Shown: piece after piece, positions 29,512-38,859 of the stretch
Position numbering within the stretch: the first letter of the stretch is position 1
How the letters are laid out: each line of letters begins with the position of its first letter
Assembly (NCBI GenBank): GCA_023144635.1
Contig: JAGLFH010000062.1
Coordinates: 94,820-158,819, forward strand
Source of the DNA: Candidatus Auribacterota bacterium
GTDB taxonomy: Bacteria; Auribacterota; JAFGBW01; JAFGJP01
Direction: 5' to 3'
DNA: 64,000 nucleotides
Notes under the pieces: model-generated
What the model saw: only the letters and a program-made list of their open reading frames with translations
The model's database searches: none
Told to the model about the DNA's origin: nothing
Made by a program: the position numbers and the translations under genes

Positions 29512-29840
29512 TCTAATTTACTCCAATATAGTTTTTACTTTACCTCTGTGTGTTTTATTTCCGTCCCACCTCGCAGGAAGGCGACTTCGCGCCCACCTAC
29601 GAGGTGGGATAGCGGTCAAAATCAAATCAAAAGCTCCTATTAATTAATAAGTGCCTAAAGTGCACTTCCGCCCGAGGCGGATCCGCCTTTGGCGGAAAAG
29701 TTTTTATTAAAGTACTTAAAGTTAAAGGTGTGCAAAAAACGCATATACTTATTTTACTAATGTTCTCTCTTTATTTTTATACTGTGCGTCAGCACTCCTT
29801 AACTTTATACACTTTAGCTCACTTTGAATTTTAAACTTTT
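29512..29840 (-). repeat. Composite repeat gap inside the pyr operon (hairpin A copy 2, element B copy 2)
   Basis: Element B occupies 29649-29838 in pyrK orientation, beginning 2 nt after the pyrK stop. Compared with copy 1 it carries an inserted near-perfect 32-nt palindrome (29666-29697, half TTCCGCCCGAGGCGGA). Hairpin repeat A is at 29544-29616, with arms CCCACCTCG (29565-29573) and CGAGGTGGG (29600-29608). Order and orientation match the trpC-trpF gap. No gene is present. Confidence 0.75.
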
Positions 29841-30620
29841 TTACTCCCAATCTATTTCCTGGGAATCAAATACCGGTCCGTCTTTACATACCATCTTGTA
29901 AATTGGGTTAGTCTCCTTTGTTTTAATTTTTACAGCACATCCTAAACAAACACCAAAACCACATCCCATGACTTCTTCCATAGAAACTTCGCACAAAATG
30001 TTTGCTTTATCTGCAACGCCAGCAACAGCCTTTAACATTGGCTTTGGCCCACAGGCATATATTCTATCAAAATTATTTTTCTCACAATCAGGTTCCAAAC
30101 CGCAACAAACTGTCCCGCATATATTTTTACTTCCATCATCTGTCGTAACACAAACACTACATCCCATTTTTTTAAGATCATCTTCAAAAAATAATTCTAA
30201 CTCTGTCCGGGCGCCAAGATAAATAAAAACATCCTTTTCCATAGATCTAAGTCTTTTAGCTAAAAAATAAAGAGGTGCTACACCAATTCCTCCGGAAACA
30301 ACAGCTAGTGATCTATCCTTATCATAAAAAGAAAAACCTTTTCCAAGAACTTCAAGAACATTTATTAATTCACCCTTCTTTTTCTCTGCAAGAATGCATG
30401 TTCCTTTTCCAACTTTTTTGTAAAAAACAGAAACTACGTTGGAGTTAACATCAAATATGCTGAACGGCCTTCTTAAAACCATTGCCTCACTATTTAGACT
30501 TATTGATATAAATTGTCCAGGAACAATACTCTTTTCCGAGAACTGAGACTCATATTTTAAAAGGTAATAATCCTTACCTAATTTTTCATTACCAATTATC
30601 TTTCTTTCACTACATTTCAT
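29841..30620 (-). CDS. pyrK: Dihydroorotate dehydrogenase electron transfer subunit
   Basis: PyrK is the FAD and [2Fe-2S] subunit that passes electrons from PyrD to NAD. The 259 residues comprise an FAD-binding barrel (VPGQFISISL; LRRPFSIFDV), an NAD-binding domain (LAVVSGGIGVAPLYFLAKRL; YACGPKPMLKAVA) and a C-terminal cluster motif GCGFGVCLGCAVK followed by a fourth cysteine in YKMVCKDGPVF. The gene is in the same run as carB, with a 131-nt gap upstream. Confidence 0.94.
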   Translation of the reverse strand: MKCSERKIIGNEKLGKDYYLLKYESQFSEKSIVPGQFISISLNSEAMVLRRPFSIFDVNSNVVSVFYKKVGKGTCILAEKKKGELINVLEVLGKGFSFYDKDRSLAVVSGGIGVAPLYFLAKRLRSMEKDVFIYLGARTELELFFEDDLKKMGCSVCVTTDDGSKNICGTVCCGLEPDCEKNNFDRIYACGPKPMLKAVAGVADKANILCEVSMEEVMGCGFGVCLGCAVKIKTKETNPIYKMVCKDGPVFDSQEIDWE

Positions 30621-30751
30621 ATAATTAAGATCCTATAAGTCTAACCTCGCCGAAGCATCTGTCATTGCCCTATGATACACCCTTCCTGTTTTATCCACGG
30701 CCTCACAGTCGTGATTTTTGCGTAGGCGGGTATAACCAATTCTAAAATATT

Positions 30752-33700
30752 TCATCCTAGTTTATTGTGAACATCCTGTATACATATTACATCCAGTTCA
30801 TTTTTCTTTATGCGCTCAATGCCGTTTACCGCCGCACGGGCACCGCTTAGTGTTGTAATGCATGGAATCCTATTAATTACAGCAGTAGAACGAATAAGCA
30901 CTTCATCTTCTTTAGCTCCTTTACCGCTTGGTGTATTTATAATAAGATCGATCTTATGGTTCTTAATGTGATCAAGAACATCGGGCCTGCCTTCTTTTAA
31001 CTTATAGACTTTTTTTACTTCTATACCATTATTTTGAAGTATTTGAGCAGTCCCTGATGTTGCTATTATATGAAAGCCCATATCACTTAATGATTTTGCA
31101 ATAAGAACAACATTTCGCTTATCTTGATTTTTCACACTTACAAAAACATTCCCGCACAAAGGCAGTATCTGCCCTGCTCCATATTGAGCTTTAATAAATG
31201 CTGAACCAAAATTTTTATCTATACCCATGACTTCGCCCGTAGAACGCATCTCCGGGCCAAGCAAAATATCTGTTCCGGGGAATCTTGTAAATGGAAACAC
31301 AGCTTCTTTAACACAAAAATATTCAGGTACGACCTCTTTAGTAAAACCAAGTTCCTGGAGACTCTTACCGGACATAACTTTTGTAGCTATCTTTGCAATA
31401 GGTATTCCTATTGATTTACTCACAAAAGGAACTGTACGTGATGCACGCGGATTTACTTCCAAAACATAAATAATATCATTCTTTATCGCAAACTGAATAT
31501 TCATCAATCCCTTTACTCTTAGTTCTTTAGCAAGGATATAAGTATATTCTTTAATTCTCTCTATTATATTCTCTCCAAGTGAAAACGGAGGAATAACACA
31601 AGCACTGTCTCCGCTATGGATCCCAGCCTCTTCTATATGCTCCATGATAGCGCCTATAACTGTTTGCTTGCCGTCACAAATGGCATCTACATCAACTTCC
31701 ACTGCATCTTCTATAAATTTGTCTATTAATATAGGATGTTCCGGAGAGGCTTCTATCGCAGTTGTCATATATTTCTTCAACATTGCGTCATCATAAACTA
31801 TTTCCATAGATCTTCCTCCAAGAACAAATGAAGGACGAACAACAACAGGATAGCTTATTTCACGGGCGACTTTTATTGCTTCTTCTTTACTTCTGGCTGT
31901 TCCGTTCGGAGGCTGGACAAGTTTATGTTTTTGAAGAAGTTTCTGGAATTTTTCTCTATCCTCAGAAACATCTATATCATCCGGATCCGTTCCAAGAATC
32001 TTAACACCTGCTTTTTTTAGTTTTTGTGCAAGATTAAGAGGTGTTTGTCCTCCAAGCTGTACAATAACACCATCACACTTTTCTGCTTCATAAATATTAA
32101 GCACATCTTCGAATGTAAGAGGTTCAAAAAAAAGTTTGTCAGAAATATCAAAATCAGTACTTACAGTTTCAGGGTTCGAATTTACCATTATCGTCTCAAA
32201 GCCTTCTTCCCTTAAAGCAAATGATGCATGGCAACAGCAATAATCAAATTCTATTCCCTGGCCTATACGGTTAGGCCCTCCTCCAAGGATCATAATTTTC
32301 TTTTTGCTTGATTCTCGAAGTTCACTTACATCTTCATAAGTAGAATAGTAATATGGAGTATATGCCTCAAATTCAGCTGCGCATGTATCAACAAGCCTGT
32401 ATGCAGGTAAAACCCCTTTCTTTTTTCTTATTTCACGTATTTTGGTTTCCTCTACTCCAAAATTATTTGCCAGCTGAGTATCACTAAAACCCATTTGTTT
32501 TACTTTTACCCAAAACTCTTTATCAAGATCTTCAGGTTTTGTACCCGATACTTTCTTAAGTTCTAACATAAAATCAAAGATGTCTTTCAAGTTTTGTAAA
32601 AACCACTTATCTATATAAGAATGTTTATGCACATCTTCAATAGACATTCCTTTTTCAAATGCTGCTTTTATATAAAATATCCTGTCTTTATTAGGAATGT
32701 TAAGTTTTCTTAAAATATCTTCTTCACTTACATCTACAAGATCCTTACCGTCCATTCCCCATCCGGAGCGTCCTATTTCAAGAGAACGAAGCGCTTTTTG
32801 AAATGACTCCTTAAATGTTCTTCCAATAGACATTGTCTCACCAACAGATTTCATCTGGGTAGTTAAGGTAGGATCTGCTTTAGGAAATTTTTCAAAAGTA
32901 AACCTTGGTATCTTTACAACACAATAATCTATAGAAGGTTCAAAACATGCCGGTGTTTTTTTTGTAATATCATTTTGTATTTCATCAAGAGTATATCCTA
33001 CAGCAAGTTTTGCAGCAAATTTTGCAATAGGAAACCCCGTTGCTTTTGATGCAAGTGCAGAAGATCTGGAAACCCTCGGATTCATTTCTATTACATACAG
33101 CTTCCCTGTTGCAGGATCAACTGAAAATTGAATATTTGACCCGCCTGTTTCAACACCTATTTCCCTGATGATCGCTTTTGCGGCATCACGCATTGCCTGA
33201 TATTCTTTATCAGTAAGAGTCTGTGCAGGAGCAACCGTAATACTGTCGCCTGTATGTATTCCCATTGGATCAATGTTTTCTATAGAGCATACTATTATTA
33301 CATTATCATTTTTATCCCGCATTAACTCTAATTCATATTCCTTCCAACCTATTACTGACTCTTCAACTAAAATTTCCTTTACAGGTGAAAACTCGAAACC
33401 TCTTGTACAAATAGCCTTAAACTCATCAATATTATATGCAATACCTCCACCAATACCTCCAAGAGTAAAACTTGGTCTGATAATTACAGGGAAATCACCT
33501 ATGCCATCAAGTATTTTTTTTGCTTCTTCATAATTATGCGCATAATCAGAAAACGGCATCTCCAAACCTATCTTATTTATAGCTTTTTTAAACAGTTCTC
33601 TGTTCTCTGCCTTTTCAATAACATCAATATCCGCGCCTATAAGCTTTACATTATATTTATCAAGTATGCCTGCTTTTGCAAGGTCCATTGCAGTATTAAG

Positions 33701-33985
33701 CCCTGTCTGTCCGCCTACAGTAGGAAGTATTGCATCAGGTCTTTCTTTTGCAATTATCTTTTCAATCATCTCTACTGTTATAGGTTCAATATATGTCCGA
33801 TCTGCAAACTCAGGATCTGTCATAATTGTCGCAGGATTAGAATTTACAAGTATTACTTTATATCCATCTTCTTTTAGAGCCTTGCATGCCTGCGTACCAG
33901 AATAATCAAACTCACATGCCTGACTAATGATAATAGGGCCTGACCCTATTATCATTATGGTTTTAATATCTTCTCTCTTAGGCAC
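30752..33985 (-). CDS. carB: Carbamoyl phosphate synthase large subunit
   Basis: CarB makes carbamoyl phosphate from bicarbonate, ATP and glutamine-derived ammonia. At 1077 residues it is full length, with two homologous ATP-grasp halves ([20 protein letters not shown] at the start; [19 protein letters not shown] at about 560), and [13 protein letters not shown] and [13 protein letters not shown] as the paired ATP-binding loops. A C-terminal MGS-like allosteric domain (from about 940: [20 protein letters not shown]) usually binds UMP or ornithine. Its ATG overlaps the carA end by 8 nt. Confidence 0.97.
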   Translation of the reverse strand: MPKREDIKTIMIIGSGPIIISQACEFDYSGTQACKALKEDGYKVILVNSNPATIMTDPEFADRTYIEPITVEMIEKIIAKERPDAILPTVGGQTGLNTAMDLAKAGILDKYNVKLIGADIDVIEKAENRELFKKAINKIGLEMPFSDYAHNYEEAKKILDGIGDFPVIIRPSFTLGGIGGGIAYNIDEFKAICTRGFEFSPVKEILVEESVIGWKEYELELMRDKNDNVIIVCSIENIDPMGIHTGDSITVAPAQTLTDKEYQAMRDAAKAIIREIGVETGGSNIQFSVDPATGKLYVIEMNPRVSRSSALASKATGFPIAKFAAKLAVGYTLDEIQNDITKKTPACFEPSIDYCVVKIPRFTFEKFPKADPTLTTQMKSVGETMSIGRTFKESFQKALRSLEIGRSGWGMDGKDLVDVSEEDILRKLNIPNKDRIFYIKAAFEKGMSIEDVHKHSYIDKWFLQNLKDIFDFMLELKKVSGTKPEDLDKEFWVKVKQMGFSDTQLANNFGVEETKIREIRKKKGVLPAYRLVDTCAAEFEAYTPYYYSTYEDVSELRESSKKKIMILGGGPNRIGQGIEFDYCCCHASFALREEGFETIMVNSNPETVSTDFDISDKLFFEPLTFEDVLNIYEAEKCDGVIVQLGGQTPLNLAQKLKKAGVKILGTDPDDIDVSEDREKFQKLLQKHKLVQPPNGTARSKEEAIKVAREISYPVVVRPSFVLGGRSMEIVYDDAMLKKYMTTAIEASPEHPILIDKFIEDAVEVDVDAICDGKQTVIGAIMEHIEEAGIHSGDSACVIPPFSLGENIIERIKEYTYILAKELRVKGLMNIQFAIKNDIIYVLEVNPRASRTVPFVSKSIGIPIAKIATKVMSGKSLQELGFTKEVVPEYFCVKEAVFPFTRFPGTDILLGPEMRSTGEVMGIDKNFGSAFIKAQYGAGQILPLCGNVFVSVKNQDKRNVVLIAKSLSDMGFHIIATSGTAQILQNNGIEVKKVYKLKEGRPDVLDHIKNHKIDLIINTPSGKGAKEDEVLIRSTAVINRIPCITTLSGARAAVNGIERIKKNELDVICIQDVHNKLG

Positions 33986-35111
33986 CTTTAGACTCCTTTA
34001 CCATTTCTTGAAACAGCTCAAATAAATATCTTGAATCATGCGGTCCCGGTGCTGATTCCGGATGATATTGAATAGAAAAGGCATGTGCATTACAAAGTTC
34101 AATACCTTCAACTGTATTATCATTTAAATTAATATGCGTTATTTTAACGGGAAGATCTTTTAATGAATTTTCATCAATAGCAAAATTATGATTTTGTGAT
34201 GTTATTTCGATGACACCTGTCTTCAAATCTTTTACAGGATGATTAGCTCCATGATGACCAAATTTAAGTTTATAAGTCTTTGCTCCTGATGCCAGACCCA
34301 TTATTTGGTGTCCAAGACAAATTCCGAAAACAGGTAATTTTCCTATCAGTTCTCTAACTGCATCTATTCCTGATGTTACCCGCATCGGATCCCCCGGACC
34401 GTTAGAAAGGAAAACACCATCTGCATTTGATGCCAGTATATCTGATGCCGGTGTATTAAAAGGAAAGACCTCAACTTGCTCAAAATAATTTTTTAATATC
34501 CTTAAAATATTATATTTTATTCCAAAATCATAAACGGCTATTTTATACGGAAGAACTTTTGCTTTATTAAGCGGCGTTGAAATATCATACTCCAAAGAGG
34601 ATGATTCTTTCCAAACAATAGATTTTTCACAGCTCACCTCATTAACAAGATCTCTTTCTTCGATCCCAGGGAAAGAATCAAGATCCTTTTTTAATGATTT
34701 TACATCAAATCTTGATGTTGAAATAACAGCTTTCATTGCACCTTTTTCACGAATTCTTAAGACAATACTTCTTGTATCGACTCCTTCTATACCGACAACA
34801 TTGTTTTTTTTAAGATAACTGGGAAGCGACTCCGTGCCTCTCCAGTTACTATATCCGTTTGATAATTCCTTAACAATAAAGCCAGTTGCTTTGGGTGAAG
34901 AGGACTCGATATCTTCTTGTGTTATTCCATAATTTCCGATCAAAGGATATGTCATTGTAACTAACTGACCATGATATGAAGGATCTGTCACTATTTCCTG
35001 ATATCCGGTCATTGCAGTGTTAAAAACTATCTCTCCGAAAACTTCTCCTGTTTCCCCGAAAGATGTTCCAATAAATTCTGTTCCATCCTCTAGTAATAAA
35101 ATTGCTTTCAT
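33978..35111 (-). CDS. carA: Carbamoyl phosphate synthase small subunit (glutaminase)
   Basis: CarA supplies ammonia to CarB. The 377 residues have an N-terminal CPSase domain ([36 protein letters not shown]) and a class I glutamine amidotransferase domain. That domain carries the catalytic cysteine in [14 protein letters not shown] and the histidine and glutamate in [14 protein letters not shown]. It overlaps carB by 8 nt and pyrC by 4 nt, consistent with tight coupling. Confidence 0.96.
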   Translation of the reverse strand: MKAILLLEDGTEFIGTSFGETGEVFGEIVFNTAMTGYQEIVTDPSYHGQLVTMTYPLIGNYGITQEDIESSSPKATGFIVKELSNGYSNWRGTESLPSYLKKNNVVGIEGVDTRSIVLRIREKGAMKAVISTSRFDVKSLKKDLDSFPGIEERDLVNEVSCEKSIVWKESSSLEYDISTPLNKAKVLPYKIAVYDFGIKYNILRILKNYFEQVEVFPFNTPASDILASNADGVFLSNGPGDPMRVTSGIDAVRELIGKLPVFGICLGHQIMGLASGAKTYKLKFGHHGANHPVKDLKTGVIEITSQNHNFAIDENSLKDLPVKITHINLNDNTVEGIELCNAHAFSIQYHPESAPGPHDSRYLFELFQEMVKESKGA

Positions 35112-36397
35112 TTGTTGAACACACCTTTGTCGTATTTAAGCTTACCATTAACAAAAACTCCTTCAATTGACCCCGTAAGCTCTCTGCCAATAAAAGGAGA
35201 ATTTTTTGATTTGCCCACAAAAAATTCTTTATCTACCGTATATTTTTTATCTTTATCAACTATTGTTATATTTGCTAAAGATCCTTCTTTTATTATTCCT
35301 CTTTCTATATTAAGTACTTCGGCAGGACCTGTTGTTAATTTTTTTATAAGTTCAGGTAAGGTTAAAATATTCTTTTTTACAAGTTCTGTAACACCTACTG
35401 AAAATGCTGTTTCAAGCCCTATCATTCCAAAAGGTGCATCCTGAAATTCTTTGTTTTTATCATCACTTGTGTGAGGAGCATGATCTGTTGCTATGGCATC
35501 TATAGTCCCGTCCTTTAAACCCCTTTGAATAGCCAATAGATCTTCTTTTTCGCGAAGTGGAGGATTAACTTTAAAGTTTGTATCATATCCTGCCAGCACT
35601 TCCTCTGTAAGGCTGAAAAAATGAGGTGCCGTCTCGCAAGTCACTTTTACTCCCCGTTTTTTTGCTTCTCTTATTATCTGAACAGATCCTTTTGTGCTGA
35701 CATGTGCTATATGAAGCCTGGAATCGACATATTCACAAAGAAGAATATCACGCATTATCATACTCTCTTCACTTATGGAAGGTATTCCATTAAGCCCCAA
35801 AGATGTTGAATAATATCCTTCGTTTATTTGTCCTCTTTTCGAAAGGTTATGGTCTTCACAATGTGCAATAAGAGGTATGTTGAACATTTTTATATATTCA
35901 AAAGCTCTTCTCATAACCATAGAGTTCATCACTGATGAACCATCATCACTAATAGCACAGGCTCCAGCTGCAACAAGTTTACCAATTTCTGCCAGTTCTT
36001 CACCTTTTCTCTGTTTTGTTATACATGCAACAGGAAGCACTTCAACATAACCATCTTTTTCAGCACGCAATTTTATTAGAGAAACAATTCCTTCATTATC
36101 AACTGGAGGATTTGTGTTCGGCATGCATGCAACAGTTGTAAAACCACCTTTTAGAGCTGCTCTTGTCCCTGTTTCAATTGTTTCCATGGTTTCAAACCCT
36201 GGTTCTCTTAAATGAACATGTATATCAACAAAACCCGGACACACAAAAAGCCCGCTTGCATCAAAAATCTCACATTTATCTTCACTAATGTTAGGGATTA
36301 CAGAACTGATCCTGTTGTTTTCAATAAGAACATCAGATTTTTTTATATCACCAATGACAGGATCGATTACAGTACCGTTTTTTATTAATATTTTCAT
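35108..36397 (-). CDS. pyrC: Dihydroorotase
   Basis: PyrC cyclises carbamoyl aspartate to dihydroorotate. This class I-type amidohydrolase of 429 residues has zinc ligands in VDIHVHLREPGFE, ACMPNTNPPVDN, PLIAHCEDH, LHIAHVSTKGSV, and the catalytic aspartate in IATDHAPHTSDDK. It lies 5 nt downstream of pyrB and overlaps carA by 4 nt. Confidence 0.95.
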   Translation of the reverse strand: MKILIKNGTVIDPVIGDIKKSDVLIENNRISSVIPNISEDKCEIFDASGLFVCPGFVDIHVHLREPGFETMETIETGTRAALKGGFTTVACMPNTNPPVDNEGIVSLIKLRAEKDGYVEVLPVACITKQRKGEELAEIGKLVAAGACAISDDGSSVMNSMVMRRAFEYIKMFNIPLIAHCEDHNLSKRGQINEGYYSTSLGLNGIPSISEESMIMRDILLCEYVDSRLHIAHVSTKGSVQIIREAKKRGVKVTCETAPHFFSLTEEVLAGYDTNFKVNPPLREKEDLLAIQRGLKDGTIDAIATDHAPHTSDDKNKEFQDAPFGMIGLETAFSVGVTELVKKNILTLPELIKKLTTGPAEVLNIERGIIKEGSLANITIVDKDKKYTVDKEFFVGKSKNSPFIGRELTGSIEGVFVNGKLKYDKGVFNK

Positions 36398-36402
36398 TTT
36401 TC

Positions 36403-37344
36403 TTATGCCTCTTCTGAGTTATTCTTTTCTCCTGATATAAGATATAAAACAGCCATACGTACGGCAAGACCGTTTGTAACTTGCTCTAAAATAACAGATC
36501 TCTTTCCATCAGCCATACTAGATGATATTTCCACACCGCGATTGATCGGACCGGGATGCATTATTAAAGCATCTTTCTTCATGAAACGCTCCATAGTATC
36601 ATCCATACTAAACATTGCAGCATATTCACGAACCGAAGGGAAAAGCATACCTGATTCACGCTCAAACTGTACTCTAAGCAGATTAACAACATCAGCACCA
36701 GCTATTGCTTCTTTAAGATCATAAGTTACTTTTACTCCCATTTTTTCTACTTCCACAGGTATCATTGTAGGCGGACCACATACAGTTACCTCAGCTCCAA
36801 GCTTACTAAGACCCCATATATTTGAACGGGCAACACGTGAATGTAATATATCACCCACGATAGTTATTTTTAAGCCATCAAATGACCCTTTATTTTGTTT
36901 TATTGTAAACATATCAAGTAAAGCCTGTGTAGGATGCTCATGACAACCATCACCGGCATTTATTATGGAAGCATTAGTATGTTTGGCAAGCATCATAGGA
37001 GCACCTGCACGTGAATGACGCATAACAACGGTATGTATTTTCAATGCTTCCAAATTAGCTACAGTATCGATAAGAGACTCGCCTTTTTGAACACTGCTTG
37101 ATTTCACTGGTATATTTACAATATCAGCGCTTAACCTTTTTGCCGCCAAAGAAAATGAAGTGCTCGTGCGTGTACTTGGTTCATAGAACAAAAGCACTAT
37201 TGTCTTGCCTCTCAGCACAGGAGATTTTTTGATCGGACGAAGAGAAATATCTTTGAAAGATTCGGCAGTTTCAAGAATTGTTAAAATTTCTTCTTTTGAT
37301 AACTCCTCAATACTTAAGAGATGTTTTCTGGTCCATTCATGCAT
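36403..37344 (-). CDS. pyrB: Aspartate carbamoyltransferase catalytic subunit
   Basis: PyrB condenses carbamoyl phosphate with aspartate. The 313 residues contain the carbamoyl-phosphate loop [58 protein letters not shown] and [12 protein letters not shown]. There is no regulatory subunit gene (pyrI) next to it, as in Bacillus. Its start lies 31 nt inside the end of pyrR, with GGAG about 10 nt upstream of the ATG. Confidence 0.96.
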   Translation of the reverse strand: MHEWTRKHLLSIEELSKEEILTILETAESFKDISLRPIKKSPVLRGKTIVLLFYEPSTRTSTSFSLAAKRLSADIVNIPVKSSSVQKGESLIDTVANLEALKIHTVVMRHSRAGAPMMLAKHTNASIINAGDGCHEHPTQALLDMFTIKQNKGSFDGLKITIVGDILHSRVARSNIWGLSKLGAEVTVCGPPTMIPVEVEKMGVKVTYDLKEAIAGADVVNLLRVQFERESGMLFPSVREYAAMFSMDDTMERFMKKDALIMHPGPINRGVEISSSMADGKRSVILEQVTNGLAVRMAVLYLISGEKNNSEEA

Positions 37345-37868
37345 AGGATACTTGCTCCTTCCTTTTCATCACATTCTTTTAAATAAACTTTTACTTTTTC
37401 ATCCATTGATGTAGGCAGATTCTTTCCTACATAATCAGCTTTTATCGGAAGTTCTCTGTGACCTCTATCTATAAGCACAGCAAGCTGTATTTTTTTAGGA
37501 CGACCAAAATCATTAAGCTCATCAAGTGCTGCTCTGACAGTACGCCCTGAAAAAAGGACATCATCAACTATTATTACGATTTTGTCGGTTACATCGAAAT
37601 TTATTTCTGTTTTTCCAACTATAGGCATTACGCTTAGCTGGTCAAGGTCATCTCTGTGAAGGGTAATATCAACAATCCCTATAGGAATATCTATGTTTTC
37701 TATTTCTTTTATGTTCTTCTGCAGTCTGGATGCGAGGAAAACACCTCTTGTTCTAACACCGATAAGAGCAAGCTGATTCCGTTCTTCATTTTTTTCAAGT
37801 ATTTCATGAGCTATTCTTGTTATTATTCTTTTTATTTCATCTTCATTCATAATATTACGAGTTTTCAT
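37314..37868 (-). CDS. pyrR: Bifunctional pyr operon attenuator / uracil phosphoribosyltransferase PyrR
   Basis: PyrR binds pyr mRNA when UMP is high and promotes termination; it also has weak uracil phosphoribosyltransferase activity. The protein has about 184 residues, a PRPP-binding motif [32 protein letters not shown] and [20 protein letters not shown] take the ATG at 37866-37868, preceded by AAGGTGTGG; an ATG eight codons upstream (37892) lacks a clear ribosome site. It is the first gene of the operon and lies about 60 nt downstream of an attenuator described separately. Confidence 0.94.
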   Translation of the reverse strand: MKTRNIMNEDEIKRIITRIAHEILEKNEERNQLALIGVRTRGVFLASRLQKNIKEIENIDIPIGIVDITLHRDDLDQLSVMPIVGKTEINFDVTDKIVIIVDDVLFSGRTVRAALDELNDFGRPKKIQLAVLIDRGHRELPIKADYVGKNLPTSMDEKVKVYLKECDEKEGASILCMNGPENIS

Positions 37869-37928
37869 AAGACCACACCTTTTTAGCCACATTCTTCACA
37901 AATTGCCTGCAACTGATTTGTTATGCAC

Positions 37929-37965
37929 AAAAAAAAACCCATCCATTTTGCATAAAATGAATAGG
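37929..37965 (-). terminator. pyr leader intrinsic terminator
   Basis: On the minus strand CCTATTCATTTT (37954-37965) pairs with AAAATGGATGGG (37938-37949) across an ATGC loop: 12 pairs including two G-U wobbles. Nine T residues (37929-37937) follow directly. It lies between the PyrR-binding loop and the pyrR start, so it should be the regulated terminator of an attenuator. Confidence 0.85.
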
Positions 37966-37995
37966 CTAAATTTAATTTTATTTTCATGTATTTTT

Positions 37996-38030
37996 CCCTT
38001 TTTGGTCTCACAGAACCAACTTAAAAGGAT
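37996..38030 (-). promoter_or_regulatory. PyrR-binding RNA loop (anti-antiterminator)
   Basis: Read on the minus strand: CCTTTTAAGTTGG, then TTCTGTGAGACC, then AAAAAGGG. This folds as outer stem CCTTT/AAAGG, a 5'-side bulge containing UUUUAA, inner stem TTGGT/ACCAA and a terminal loop with CTGTGA. Known PyrR-binding loops share a UUUAA bulge and a CNGNGA loop; both match. The terminator lies 30 nt downstream. PyrR-UMP binding here would release that terminator from its competing antiterminator. Confidence 0.8.
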
Positions 38031-38041
38031 TATTTCGGCAC

Positions 38042-38070
38042 ATTCTAAAAGAAAGAACAACAATTGTAAA
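38042..38070 (-). promoter_or_regulatory. Probable pyr operon promoter
   Basis: Minus-strand TTTACA (38065-38070) and TAGAAT (38042-38047) are separated by 17 bp. The predicted start near 38035 lies just before the PyrR-binding loop. The promoter overlaps the gap immediately after the stop of the HAMP gene. Confidence 0.55.
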
Positions 38071-38078
38071 GAAAAAAA

Positions 38079-38618
38079 TTAAACTAATTCTTTTAATTCG
38101 CTAACAACTTGAGCAAGAACATCTTTTGAATCACTGTCTTTTTCCATAAGTTCTTCAGCTTTCTTGATGATAGCACTAACTTTATCCTTTTGAGAGGGAG
38201 AAGTTCCTGTTTTTAAGTTAGACACCATTCGGTTAAAGCTTTCTGCAATATAAGCAAAAGAATCACCATCACGGAAAAAAAGCTGTTTTTCCTGTCCACT
38301 ACTTATATCATTGAACAAACGGTCAATACGGGCAAATATTCCATTATATTTATTTTCCAAATAAATATATGCAGAAAAACTGCTAAAACCTACCCAGCAA
38401 AGCAGCAGGATCGTTTTAAGAAGAAGTATTACATTCCCATGATGAAGAGCATAGTTAAAGACTTCTGCATTTTCATCATATATATGCTCATCAAAAAAAT
38501 TTATTATGAACGTCCATCCCAAAAAGATAAAAGCTACTATTATTGAGAATAAAATAAATATAGTGAAGACCCATCTTGTGCGGGTATTGGTAAATAATTT
38601 TCTTCTGTTTTGAATCAT
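38079..38618 (-). CDS. Membrane protein with HAMP-like domain, no output domain
   Basis: This 179-residue protein has two transmembrane segments (about 16-38, WVFTIFILFSIIVAFIFLGW; about 66-88, ILLLKTILLLCWVGFSSFSA), a short extracytoplasmic loop between them, and a HAMP-like segment (about 90-140: RIDRLFNDISSGQEKQLFFR; then SFAYIAESFNRMVSNL). A charged helical tail follows. No kinase, cyclase or methyl-accepting domain follows, so it could be a small membrane adaptor or partner of a separate signalling protein. It lies upstream of the pyr operon but appears independent of it. Confidence 0.65.
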   Translation of the reverse strand: MIQNRRKLFTNTRTRWVFTIFILFSIIVAFIFLGWTFIINFFDEHIYDENAEVFNYALHHGNVILLLKTILLLCWVGFSSFSAYIYLENKYNGIFARIDRLFNDISSGQEKQLFFRDGDSFAYIAESFNRMVSNLKTGTSPSQKDKVSAIIKKAEELMEKDSDSKDVLAQVVSELKELV

Positions 38619-38667
38619 ATGATAATTATGGCTACAGAACTGAAATTTTGCAATAACATTTTTTACC

Positions 38668-38699
38668 TGAATATTTCACAAAACTTTGTGAAATATTCA
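38668..38699. repeat. Near-perfect 32-nt palindrome upstream of the HAMP gene
   Basis: Arms TGAATATTTCACAAA (38668-38682) and TTTGTGAAATATTCA (38685-38699) pair over 15 bp around AC. It lies 50-80 nt upstream of the minus-strand HAMP gene, where an operator would sit. A separate hairpin is next to it: GTGGTTGC (38716-38723) with GCAACCAC (38727-38734), enclosed by CGTGAT/ATCACG (38710-38715, 38746-38751). Functions are unknown. Confidence 0.6.
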
Positions 38700-38819
38700 C
38701 ACAAAGTGCCGTGATGTGGTTGCATGGCAACCACAAACGGGGTTAATCACGTTCGTTTTATGTTTTTATAATAAATACGTCACGTTTTTTTCTGAAAAAA
38801 ATAATAACCTTTCTTACAG

Positions 38820-38857
38820 AAAAAACAGATATTTCATCTATAATAATGAAATATCTG
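38820..38857 (-). terminator. Intrinsic terminator after the HAD gene
   Basis: On the minus strand CAGATATTTCAT (38846-38857) pairs perfectly with ATGAAATATCTG (38826-38837) around an 8-nt loop, and TTTTTT follows (38820-38825). It sits 3 nt after the stop of the HAD gene. Confidence 0.85.
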
Positions 38858-38859
38858 GA

